Assembly (NCBI GenBank): GCA_041906305.1
Contig: JAYRJL010000005.1
Location: forward strand, 278,612 to 342,611
Origin: SHVZ01 sp041906305
GTDB taxonomy: Bacteria > Pseudomonadota > Alphaproteobacteria > SHVZ01
Direction: 5' to 3'
DNA: 64,000 nucleotides
Shown: positions 17,422 to 24,840 of the stretch, in pieces
How positions within the stretch are numbered: position 1 is the first letter of the stretch
Layout of the letters: every line of letters begins with the position of its first letter
Notes under the pieces: model-generated
Told to the model about the DNA's origin: nothing
Database searches by the model: none
What the model saw: the letters and a program-made list of their open reading frames with translations, nothing else
Made by a program: the position numbers and the translations under genes

Positions 17422-17928
17422 ATGACCGCGGCGCCCGACCGACCCCCTGCCCAGGGGATGGACATGCTGGCCCAGCGGCCCTACCGGCCGCGCCATCTGC
17501 GCTTCATCCGCCGCCAGGATCTCGGCGACTGGAAGATGAAGGTCTACGGGATCTCGCTGCTCGGTCAGACCGCGCGGCCGGAGCTGGTCGAAGCGACCTT
17601 GGACATCGCCGGTGACGTGCTGCCGAAGGACGCGACGGGCGAGGAACGGACCGGCATCGGCTTCATCATCGTCCATGACGCGCTGACCGCCTCGATCGGC
17701 ATCGTCTACTGGTGGGCCTCGGTGAACGAGCTGCACCAGCGCATGTTCGTCGGCCCAAAGCACGAGCCGAAGCAGATGAAGAAGCTCGCCGAGCCGGGCG
17801 CCGGATGCGTCTACGAGCTCGGCATCATCGACTTCGAGCGCCGCGCCTGGCTCGCGGACGTGCTCGCGAATCCCGCCGGCCCCGATCTCGATCTTTATCT
17901 CGGCCGCCGGTTCGACGCCGACATCTGA
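17422..17928 (+). CDS. Hypothetical protein divergent from the WYL regulator
   Basis: A 168-residue cytoplasmic protein that I do not recognise. It has no signal peptide or membrane segment. Visible features are a proline-rich N-terminus, RHLRFIRRQDLGDWKMKVYG, the acidic block DVLPKDATGEERTGIGFIIVH, and CVYELGIIDFERRAW. The alternation of strands and helices suggests a compact alpha/beta fold. The ATG follows a GGAGAG ribosome-binding site. The promoter region carries the candidate WYL operator, so it is probably the regulated target. A DUF1127 gene follows after 25 bases and may be in the same operon. Confidence 0.75.
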   Translation: MTAAPDRPPAQGMDMLAQRPYRPRHLRFIRRQDLGDWKMKVYGISLLGQTARPELVEATLDIAGDVLPKDATGEERTGIGFIIVHDALTASIGIVYWWASVNELHQRMFVGPKHEPKQMKKLAEPGAGCVYELGIIDFERRAWLADVLANPAGPDLDLYLGRRFDADI

Positions 17929-17953
17929 CGTCTACAAGGAACGGAGATAAAAA

Positions 17954-18187
17954 ATGCCTGATCGCCTTTCGATCGGCCTCGGCCGACGCGTCCGCACGAC
18001 CTCGCGGCTGTCGCTTTCGAGCCCGCTGCAGGTGCTGGCGCACCTGTCGGACATGCTCGCCAGCTGGGAACGGCGCGCCCGCGAGCGCCGGATGCTGGCC
18101 GAGATGTCGACCCACATGCTGAAGGATCTCGGCATCAGCCGCGGCGATGCGGTGCGCGAATCCTCAAAGCCTTTCTGGCGCGTCTGA
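17954..18187 (+). CDS. DUF1127 small protein
   Basis: A 77-residue small basic protein with the DUF1127 (YjiS-like) signature at its C-terminal half: WERRARERRMLAEMSTHMLKDLGISRGDA. In other alphaproteobacteria such proteins affect small-RNA turnover and phosphate or stress responses. It lies between the hypothetical gene at 17422 and a VOC gene, with short gaps, suggesting co-transcription. A second, shorter DUF1127-like gene follows the VOC gene. Confidence 0.88.
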   Translation: MPDRLSIGLGRRVRTTSRLSLSSPLQVLAHLSDMLASWERRARERRMLAEMSTHMLKDLGISRGDAVRESSKPFWRV

Positions 18188-18213
18188 ATTCAACCCAAGA
18201 GGAGAAGAAGAGA

Positions 18214-18591
18214 ATGTTCGACCATGTTTCCATCGGCGTGAAGGACATCGAGGCATCCAAGCGTTTCTACGACGCGACGCTGAAGCCGCTGGGATACGTC
18301 TCGAAATACGCCAAGGGCACCGATGCGGGCTACGGCAAGGAGGCGATCCAGCTCTGGCTCGGCCAGACCGACAAGCCGGTGAAGGAGGACATGGCGTCCG
18401 GCCTGCATTTCTGCTTCGTGGCGCCGACACGGAAGTCCGTGGACGCCTTCCACGCGGCGGGCCTCAAGGCCGGCGGGCGCGACAACGGCAAGCCGGGGCT
18501 GCGCCCGAACTACGGGCCGACCTACTACGCCGCCTTCATCATCGATCCGGACGGCTACCGCATCGAGGCGCATTGCAGCGCCGCCGAGTAG
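18214..18591 (+). CDS. VOC (glyoxalase/bleomycin-resistance) family protein
   Basis: A 125-residue single VOC module. The N-terminal metal-binding His is His4 (FDHVSIGVKDIEASKRFY), a second His is in SGLHFCFVA, and the last ligand is the Glu of DPDGYRIEAH. These proteins include glyoxalase I, dioxygenases and epimerases, so the reaction is open. It has a good AGAGGAG ribosome-binding site. It is sandwiched between two DUF1127 genes. Confidence 0.88.
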   Translation: MFDHVSIGVKDIEASKRFYDATLKPLGYVSKYAKGTDAGYGKEAIQLWLGQTDKPVKEDMASGLHFCFVAPTRKSVDAFHAAGLKAGGRDNGKPGLRPNYGPTYYAAFIIDPDGYRIEAHCSAAE

Positions 18592-18605
18592 GCGCCGAAT
18601 CAGCA

Positions 18606-18800
18606 ATGGTCTTCGACGGCAGCTTTGCCCTCCGGCCGCGGGTTAAGCCTCCGCGTGGCTGGCGGGCATGGCTCGCCGGGCGGCGCGACACCCGCGCCGC
18701 CCGGCGGCTTCTGCGCGACTGTCTCTCGGTCGACCCGCGCTTCGCCCGCGACATCGGCGTCGAGACGGCGTGGCCGTCCTGGAAGGAGCTGAGGCGATGA
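18606..18800 (+). CDS. Second DUF1127-like small protein
   Basis: A 64-residue ORF encoding a basic N-terminal half (RVKPPRGWRAWLAGRRDTRAARRLL) and an ending FARDIGVETAWPSWKELRR that resembles the DUF1127 C-terminal helix with its D-I/L-G motif. It starts 14 bases after the VOC gene and its TGA overlaps the ATG of the next gene in ATGA form, so translation is probably coupled. The short length makes the family call less firm than for the copy at 17954. Confidence 0.65.
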   Translation: MVFDGSFALRPRVKPPRGWRAWLAGRRDTRAARRLLRDCLSVDPRFARDIGVETAWPSWKELRR

Positions 18801-19354
18801 GGCGCGACATCGTCTGGGAACGCCTGGATCGCCCGGGCCTCGAGCATCTCGTGCTCGATGCCGGAACGGGCGGAATCCGAGTCGAGAGCCTGGTGCTGCT
18901 CGACGACGCCGCGGGGCTGATCGCGCTCCGCTACCGTCTCGAGCTGACCAAGGACTGACGCACTCTCGGAGCTTCGTTCGATCTGACGCAGGGCGGGGCG
19001 CATCGCAGGCTGGAGATTGCGCGCGACGCCGCGGGGTGGAAGGCCGACGGTGTCGTCCGTGCCGATCTCGCCGGTGCCGACGACATCGACATCTCGGCGA
19101 CGCCGCTGACCAACACCCAGGCGATCAGGCGGCTTCGCCTTGCGCCGAACGAGACCCGGCCGTTCCGCGTCGTCTATGTGAAGCTGCCCGCGCTTACGGT
19201 TTCGCCGATGAGCCAGGACTACACGCGCCTCGACCCGGCCGAGCCGGCGCGGCGCTATCGCTACGCGAGCCCCGGCTTCACCGCCGAGGTCGCCTTCGAT
19301 GCCGACGGCATCGTCGAGGACTACCCCCCAGGCTGGAAACGAAGGACCCCCTAA
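18797..19354 (+). pseudogene. Glycolipid-binding family gene (PF06475) interrupted by one in-frame TGA
   Basis: A 185-residue reading of the putative glycolipid-binding family. The N-terminal piece (ERLDRPGLEHLVL, VESLVLLDD, LRYRLELTKD) ends at TGA 18956-18958. The same frame then runs on without interruption to TAA at 19352 and encodes the rest of the family: GWKADGVVRADL, DDIDISATPLTNTQAIRRLRL, QDYTRLD, RRYRYASPGF and VEDYPPGWKRR. No frame change is needed. The TGA falls between Asp and Arg-Thr, where relatives normally have Trp (D-W-R-T), so a single TGG-to-TGA change explains it. It may be a recent nonsense mutation, a base-call error, or a read-through codon. Confidence 0.75.
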
Positions 19355-20026
19355 GTGATCACGCTCTACTCCGGTCCGATCAGCATGTTCGCGCGCAAGG
19401 CCGAGATCGCGCTTGGTGAGAAGGGCATCGAGTTCGAGCGCATCATGGTGCCGTTCACGCAAGGCGCGGGCTACTCGCCGAAGCACCCGAACGTGCTCGC
19501 TGCCAACCCGAAGGCGCAGGTGCCGGTCCTTGTCGATGGCGACCTCACGCTTTTCGATTCGACGCTGATCTTCGAATACCTGGAGGAGGCGTACCCCGAG
19601 CCGCCGCTGTGGCCGAAGGACCCGAAAGATCGTGCGCGGGCCCGGATGCTGGAGCTGTTCGCCGACGACATCCTGCTGCCGGCGGTGCGCCCGATCATGC
19701 ACCGGAGCGTGCCGCCGACCGATGCCGAGACGCGGAGAAAGGAAGAGGAGAACGGCAAGCGCGGCGAGCTGGCGCTGCTGGAGCACTACGGCACGGTCGA
19801 GAAGCGCATCGGCGACGGCGACTACCTGATGGGCGACTTCTCCTATGCCGACATCGGCATGTTCATGGCGCTGATCTTCGCGCAGCGCCTGAAGGGACCG
19901 CGCTTCGACGCGCATCCGAAGCTGGCGGCGTGGTACGCGCGGGTGGGCGCGCGCCCGGCGGTGAAGAAGGTCGCCGACGACCTGATCGCCGCCGACCGCG
20001 TGCTGTCGCCGACGCTCTATCAATGA
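19355..20026 (+). CDS. Glutathione S-transferase family protein
   Basis: A 223-residue GST with an N-terminal thioredoxin-like domain (ITLYSGPISMFARKAEIALGEKGIEFE, then QVPVLVDGDLTLFDSTLIFEYLEE, containing the glutathione-binding cis-Pro and Ser) and a helical C-terminal domain (GDYLMGDFSYADIGMF). The start is GTG immediately after the TAA of the preceding gene. Its stop overlaps the ATG of the cupin gene (ATGA), so the two are coupled. Substrate unknown; it resembles the stringent-starvation-like GST branch. Confidence 0.9.
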   Translation: MITLYSGPISMFARKAEIALGEKGIEFERIMVPFTQGAGYSPKHPNVLAANPKAQVPVLVDGDLTLFDSTLIFEYLEEAYPEPPLWPKDPKDRARARMLELFADDILLPAVRPIMHRSVPPTDAETRRKEEENGKRGELALLEHYGTVEKRIGDGDYLMGDFSYADIGMFMALIFAQRLKGPRFDAHPKLAAWYARVGARPAVKKVADDLIAADRVLSPTLYQ

Positions 20027-20517
20027 CGGGGACACGCAAGCCGGCGGTGATCTTCCGCCCGGCCGAGATGCAGGAGAAGGCGCAGGCCTTCACCCAGCGG
20101 CTCAATCCGGGATCGGCCTTCAGCATCTTCCGTCTCGGGCTTCGCTCGGGATTGAAGCAGGCCGGCGTCAGCATCGTGAGGCTGGAACCCGGCAAGCAGT
20201 CCTTCGCCTATCACGCGCACCGCGTCGAGGAGGAATGGGTCTACATCCTCGACGGCTCGGCGGTCTGCAGGATCGACGGCAAGGACACGCGCCTCGATGC
20301 CGGCGACTTCGTCGCCTTCCCGGTGCCGTCGGTGGCGCACCTGATGACGAACCCGTTCGAGAGGACCGCCGTCTATCTCGTCGGTGGCAGCCGGCCGGAC
20401 ATGGACATCATCGACTACCCGGAGCTCGGCAAGAGCTACGTGATCCATGGCGACGAAGGCGCGACCGACTTCCAGGAGCTCGCTCCGCCGACCAGGCCTT
20501 TCGGCCCGGCGGAGTAG
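20023..20517 (+). CDS. Cupin-domain protein
   Basis: A 164-residue single cupin. Motif 1 is seen around SFAYHAHRVEEEWVYILDGSAVCRIDG with two His and Glu residues that could bind a metal, and motif 2 is around LDAGDFVAFPVPSVAHLM with a His. The extended ends include PRPDMDIIDYPELGKSYV, typical of a cupin group found near GST and dehydrogenase genes. Function is unknown. It is translationally coupled to the preceding GST gene. Confidence 0.85.
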   Translation: MTGTRKPAVIFRPAEMQEKAQAFTQRLNPGSAFSIFRLGLRSGLKQAGVSIVRLEPGKQSFAYHAHRVEEEWVYILDGSAVCRIDGKDTRLDAGDFVAFPVPSVAHLMTNPFERTAVYLVGGSRPDMDIIDYPELGKSYVIHGDEGATDFQELAPPTRPFGPAE

Positions 20518-20542
20518 AAAAGAGGCGAAACACACCTCGTGT

Positions 20543-20582
20543 CCCCTCCCTCGACGAAGTCGGGGGAGGGTTAGGGTGGGGG
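20543..20582 (+). repeat. Dispersed palindromic element, copy A2
   Basis: Palindrome CCCTCCCTCGACG...GTCGGGGGAGGG with the inward tail TTAGGGTGGGGG. It pairs with the inverted copy at 20651. The rest of the 322-base gap 20518-20840 (spacer 20583-20650 and 20695-20840) shows no gene or other feature to me. Confidence 0.85.
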
Positions 20583-20650
20583 CTTGGCAAGGTAGGTGGG
20601 CCGAGGCTCGTCTTCGAAACTTCGAGTCCGGTCGATACAGCGAGCCTGCG

Positions 20651-20694
20651 CCCCCACCCCAACCCTCCCCCGCGTACGACGCGAGGGAGGGGGG
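20651..20694 (-). repeat. Dispersed palindromic element, copy B2
   Basis: Inverted copy with tail CCCCCACCCCAACCC followed by the palindrome CCCCGCGTACGACGCGAGGG. Pair partner of 20543. Confidence 0.85.
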
Positions 20695-20840
20695 CGAAGG
20701 CGCGTCGCGCGCGGGGCTTCCCACCCATTACCCCCGCTCATGCGCCCCATGCCGAAATCTCGCTTGCGGGCCGGGACCTCGCGGGTGTCCCATCCGGCTC
20801 CCCCGAGCCCGTTTGGCTGAAGCGACCGAAAGATCCCCCC

Positions 20841-22067
20841 ATGACCGATCGCGACCGCCGCGGCTGGACCATCGTCGTCCTCTGCTTCCTAGGCTTGGCG
20901 CTGACCGCGTCGGCCCGCGGCACCATCGGCCTGGTGATGCCGACCTGGGAGGCCGAGCTCGGCTGGACGCGCGGCTTCGTCTCCTTCGTCGGCGCGATGA
21001 TGCTGATCTCGGTCGCGACCGTGGCGCCGCTCGCCGGCAACTTCCAGGATCGCTTCGGCCCGCGCCCGCTGCTGGTCGCCGGCATGCTGCTGATCACGGT
21101 CGGCACCGCGCTGACCGCGATGATCGAATCGCAGGCGGCGTTCTTCGTCACCTTCGGCATCGTCACGGCGCTGGGCTTCGGCTTCTTCGGCAACCACACG
21201 ATCGCGCCGACCTTGGCCTGGTTCTTCGAGAAGAACCGCGGGCTCGCCACCGGAATCGCGACCGCGGGACTGACCGCCGGCCAGCTCGTCATCGTGCCGA
21301 TGCTGGCGCTGCTTCTGCAGTCGTCGGGCTGGCGCGTCGGCTACATGTACCTGGCGGCGGCGGCGCTGGTGGTGGCGCCGATCCTCTACTTCCTGATCCC
21401 CAGCCGCGACGCGATCATGGCGCAGTCGAAGACGCCGCAGGAGGCGCAGGCGCCGCTGGGCGAGCGGCTCAGGTTCCTGTTCACGAGCCCGGTCTTCCAC
21501 GCGCTGTTCTGGAGCTTCGTGATCTGCGGATTCACCACCTCGGGCACGGTCGAGGTGCACCTGATTCCCTACGCGATCTCCTGCGGCTTCCCGCCGCTGA
21601 CCAGCGCCACCGCCTACGGCGTGCTCGCCGGCGTCAACATGCTGGCGATGACGCTGTCGGGCTACCTCACCGACCGCATGAACCGGCCGCTGCTGCTGGG
21701 CATGATCTATATCGGCCGCGGCCTCTGCTTCCTGCTCCTGATGCGGATCGCCGGTGATATCCAGATGCTGTTCATCTTCGCCGTCGCCTTCGGCATCTTC
21801 GACTACTCGACCGTGCCGCCGACCGCGAGCCTGGTCGCATCCCATCTCGGCAAGCGGATCATGGGCCTGGCGATGGGCCTGCTCTCGGCCGGGCACGCAC
21901 TCGGCGGCGCGGCCGGCGCCTTCATGGCCGGCATCCTCTATGATCTCTATGCGCAGTACGACGCGGTGTGGCTCGCCTCGATCGCGGTCGCGATCAGCGC
22001 CGGCCTGATGGTCTTCACGATCCGCGAGAACCGCCTGCCGGTCGAGCCGAAGCTGCAGCCGGCCTAA
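20841..22067 (+). CDS. Major facilitator superfamily transporter
   Basis: A 408-residue MFS permease with about twelve hydrophobic segments in two halves. It opens with GWTIVVLCFLGLALTASARGTIGLVMP and shows the family's loop-2 motif as GNFQDRFGPRPLL and the repeated form SGYLTDRMNRPLLLG. The group resembles monocarboxylate/oxalate-type transporters. The substrate is not evident. Its stop codon overlaps the stop of the convergent PhoD gene by three bases. It lies downstream of a pair of dispersed palindromes. Confidence 0.9.
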   Translation: MTDRDRRGWTIVVLCFLGLALTASARGTIGLVMPTWEAELGWTRGFVSFVGAMMLISVATVAPLAGNFQDRFGPRPLLVAGMLLITVGTALTAMIESQAAFFVTFGIVTALGFGFFGNHTIAPTLAWFFEKNRGLATGIATAGLTAGQLVIVPMLALLLQSSGWRVGYMYLAAAALVVAPILYFLIPSRDAIMAQSKTPQEAQAPLGERLRFLFTSPVFHALFWSFVICGFTTSGTVEVHLIPYAISCGFPPLTSATAYGVLAGVNMLAMTLSGYLTDRMNRPLLLGMIYIGRGLCFLLLMRIAGDIQMLFIFAVAFGIFDYSTVPPTASLVASHLGKRIMGLAMGLLSAGHALGGAAGAFMAGILYDLYAQYDAVWLASIAVAISAGLMVFTIRENRLPVEPKLQPA

Positions 22068-23662
22068 GCGTCGACGACGCCGGGCTTCGCCGCCTCGACC
22101 GCGTAGCTCGCCTTGGTGACGAGCGGTGCCCCCGGCTGCGAGACGCTGTCGACGGCGCGGAAACGCACGACCATCCGGTCCTTCGTCGCCTCGTGCACGG
22201 CGTATCCCCGGCGGTTGTTGAAGAACTTCAGATGCGGGTTGCGGTCGAGCAGGCGGCGGCGCGGTTCGTCGATGTCGAAGCCGTCGCCGTTGGTCGAGAT
22301 CGAGGTGGCGATGAACTCGGTGCCGAGCGTGGCGCTCGCCGGATTCAGGAAGTCAGCCTTCAGGTCGCCGGCCCAGGCGTTGTGGATGTCGCCGGTCAGC
22401 ACGACCAGGCCCTTCACGCGCGCCGCCTCGAGATGGCGCATGAGCCGGTCGCGCGCCGCCGGATAGGCGTCCCACTTGTCCATCGAGAACTGCGGCGCGT
22501 TGGTGCCGGTCGAGACGTCGCGGCGCATCATCATCACCTGCTGTGCCAGCACGTTCCAGGTCGTGTCCGACCTGGCCAGCCCGTCGAACAGCCAGCGCTC
22601 CTGATCGGGCCCCAGCATCTGCGCGTTGGGATTCAGGAGCGCCGGGCAGGCTTCCTTGGTGCCGTCGCCGCAGGGCTGGTCGTCGCGATACTGGCGCGTG
22701 TCGAGCACGTTGATCTGGGCGAGCTGGCCATAGCGGAGCGTGCGGTAGGCGGCGATCGCCGGTCCTCGCGGCAGCTGGGCCTGGCGCACCGGCATGTTCT
22801 CGTACCAGGCGTGGAAGGCCATCTGCTTGCGGAGCGCGAAATACTCCGGCGGCACCGCCGGGGAGGCGCCCGAACCGTCCTCCTCGCTGATCTCGCCGGC
22901 CCAGTTGTTGTCGACCTCGTGGTCGTCGAAGCTGGAGAGGAACGGATGCGCCGCGTGCGCGGCCTGAAGGTCGGCGTCGCGCTTGTAGAGGGCGTAGCGG
23001 TTGCGATAGTCGCCGAGCGTGTAGATCTCGTCGCCCAGGGTCTCGCGCACGGTCGGCGCCGTGCCGTTGCGCGCCCGGTACTCGTAGATGTAGTCGCCGT
23101 AGTGGAAGACGAAATCGAGCTCCTCACGCGCGAGATGGCGCCAGGCCGTGAAGTAGCCGTCCTCGTAGCGCTGGCAGCCGGCATTGGCGAAGCGGAGGGC
23201 GGCGGACATCGCCCCCGGCGCCGGTGCGGTCTTCGTGCGCCCGACCCGGCTCGCCTCGCGGCCGACGCGAAAGCGATACCAATAGGGCCGCGCCGGCTCG
23301 AGGCCGCCGACCTCGACATGGACGCTGTGGCCGAGCTCCGGGCGGGCCAGCGCCTCGCCGCTCTGCACGATGCTCCGCATGCGGTCGTCCGAGGCCACCT
23401 CCCAGGTGACCGATACCGCCTGCATCGGCATGCCGCCGCCGTTGAGGGGATCGGGCGCGATCCGCGTCCACAGCACGACGCCGTCGGGCAGCGGGTCGCC
23501 CGAGGCGACGCCGAGCGTGAAAGGATTGCCCGCGAACACCGGATTGGCCCAGACGCTGCGCGAGGCCGCCGGCATCAGGGCGGCCAGCAGCGCGCTCGCC
23601 GAAGCGCCTTTCAGCAGGCCGCGGCGCGACAGCGAACGGACCTCGTCCAGCAGGGGCGGCAT
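22064..23662 (-). CDS. PhoD-family alkaline phosphatase/phosphodiesterase, Tat-exported
   Basis: A 532-residue PhoD-like metallophosphoesterase with a twin-arginine signal (LSRRGLLKGASASALLAAL). After the N-terminal Fn3-like PhoD_N domain (FTLGVASGDPLPDGVVLWTR), the metal-binding core shows HYGDYIYEY, SFDDHEVDNNW and LTGDIHNAW. The family hydrolyses phosphate mono- or diesters in the periplasm with Fe/Ca or similar metals. It is probably monocistronic: the next upstream gene on this strand (a sulfopyruvate-type decarboxylase) starts beyond an 87-base gap. Confidence 0.93.
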   Translation of the reverse strand: MPPLLDEVRSLSRRGLLKGASASALLAALMPAASRSVWANPVFAGNPFTLGVASGDPLPDGVVLWTRIAPDPLNGGGMPMQAVSVTWEVASDDRMRSIVQSGEALARPELGHSVHVEVGGLEPARPYWYRFRVGREASRVGRTKTAPAPGAMSAALRFANAGCQRYEDGYFTAWRHLAREELDFVFHYGDYIYEYRARNGTAPTVRETLGDEIYTLGDYRNRYALYKRDADLQAAHAAHPFLSSFDDHEVDNNWAGEISEEDGSGASPAVPPEYFALRKQMAFHAWYENMPVRQAQLPRGPAIAAYRTLRYGQLAQINVLDTRQYRDDQPCGDGTKEACPALLNPNAQMLGPDQERWLFDGLARSDTTWNVLAQQVMMMRRDVSTGTNAPQFSMDKWDAYPAARDRLMRHLEAARVKGLVVLTGDIHNAWAGDLKADFLNPASATLGTEFIATSISTNGDGFDIDEPRRRLLDRNPHLKFFNNRRGYAVHEATKDRMVVRFRAVDSVSQPGAPLVTKASYAVEAAKPGVVDA

Positions 23663-23749
23663 GCGTGCTTCCTCTTCGTATGCTCGATCGCGAGTGTGAT
23701 CCGGGCACGTGACGCCCGGATGATAACCCGATGACCGGGCCGAGTCGGC

Positions 23750-24316
23750 CTAGAGTCCGATCGCGCGGCGGAAGCGGTTCTTGACGTCGACGCCGTCGCG
23801 GCTCGGCAGCACACGCGGCGCCTCGCCTGCGGTGATCTTGAGCACGACCAGCATAGGACCCTGGCCGCCTCGGATCTCGCGGACGACGCGGTCGAGGTCG
23901 GACTCGTCGGTGATCGTCGCGGTGATCGGGAAGCCGCACCCTTGGGCGATCGCGGCGAGGTCGGTGCCGTGCGCGGTATGGCTCTTCTGCATGCCGGTCT
24001 CGCCATAGCGCTCGTTGTCGAGCACGACGATCGCGAGGTTGGCCGGCCGCTGCGCGGCGATCGAAGCGAGCGCGCCTAAGCCCATCAGCAGCTCGCCGTC
24101 GCCGGTGACGACCAGCACGCGCCGCGACGGCTGCGCCAGGGCCAGGCCGAGCCCGATCGGCGCCGTCGATCCCATCGCGCCCCAGAGATAGAAATTGCGG
24201 TCGTCCTCGCCGGCCGCCGCCACGTCGTAGGTCGGCGATCCGAGGCCGGAGACGACCAGCATCTCGCCGCGATCGGCGAGGAGCCGCTTCACCGCTTCCC
24301 TGCGATCGAGGCCCAT
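23750..24316 (-). CDS. ThDP-dependent decarboxylase, beta subunit (sulfopyruvate/phosphonopyruvate type)
   Basis: A 188-residue C-terminal-type ThDP-enzyme subunit. The ThDP pyrophosphate motif is visible as GDGELLMGLGAL with the downstream DNERYGETG, and the early WGAMGSTAPIGLGLAL is typical of the beta subunit (ComE-like) of sulfopyruvate decarboxylase and of phosphonopyruvate decarboxylase. Its ATG overlaps the TGA of the alpha-subunit gene, so the two subunits are coupled. No sulfonate or phosphonate gene is adjacent, so the real 2-oxoacid substrate is open. Confidence 0.85.
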   Translation of the reverse strand: MGLDRREAVKRLLADRGEMLVVSGLGSPTYDVAAAGEDDRNFYLWGAMGSTAPIGLGLALAQPSRRVLVVTGDGELLMGLGALASIAAQRPANLAIVVLDNERYGETGMQKSHTAHGTDLAAIAQGCGFPITATITDESDLDRVVREIRGGQGPMLVVLKITAGEAPRVLPSRDGVDVKNRFRRAIGL

Positions 24317-24837
24317 CAGAATTTCTTCCGGCCGATGAGGCGCTGCGAGAGCAGGACTGCGACCGCGACCTCGCTGTCGAAGGCGAGATGGGCCGCAGCC
24401 TCGACCGTCGGCGCCACGTCGTCGGGATCTTCGCAGCGCTGCACGATCACGCCGGCACCTTTGAGCGAGGCCTCGGTGTTCTGGCCCATCGGCACCTGCC
24501 AGCCGTTGAACTCGCCCCACTCGCCCCGCATCGTGATCAGCGCCAGGAACGGGAAGCGGCAGAGCGTGGTCAGGCTCAGCGCGTTGATGCAGTTGCCGAC
24601 GCCCGAAGACTGCATCAGCATCGCGCCGCGCTCGCCGCCGAGCCAGGCCCCGGCCAGCACGCCCATGCCTTCGGCCTCGTTGGTCAAGACGACCGCCTTC
24701 ATCGACGGATCGGCGTGGCACGCCTCGATCAGCTTGGTGTGGCCCGCATCCGGCACATAGGCGACCTGCCGGATGTTCGCTGCCCTTAGGAGTGGGTGGA
24801 TCCTCAGCCGCCAGTCGATGTCGGACGCCGAATCCAT
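24316..24837 (-). CDS. ThDP-dependent decarboxylase, alpha subunit
   Basis: A 173-residue N-terminal-type subunit (ComD-like) carrying the pyrimidine-binding part of the ThDP fold. The catalytic Glu is expected in VVLTNEAEGMGVLAGAWLGG, and LMQSSGVGNCINAL plus LITMRGEWGEFNGWQVPMG match sulfopyruvate and phosphonopyruvate decarboxylase alpha chains. It is the first gene of the two-gene unit with the beta subunit at 23750, overlapping it by one base. The mrp gene ends only three bases away upstream, so all three may share a transcript. Confidence 0.85.
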   Translation of the reverse strand: MDSASDIDWRLRIHPLLRAANIRQVAYVPDAGHTKLIEACHADPSMKAVVLTNEAEGMGVLAGAWLGGERGAMLMQSSGVGNCINALSLTTLCRFPFLALITMRGEWGEFNGWQVPMGQNTEASLKGAGVIVQRCEDPDDVAPTVEAAAHLAFDSEVAVAVLLSQRLIGRKKF

Positions 24838-24840
24838 GCC

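Noticed and set aside
18797..19354. Frameshift as cause of the split glycolipid-binding gene
   Set aside because: Both halves are in the same frame; only a single TGA separates them.
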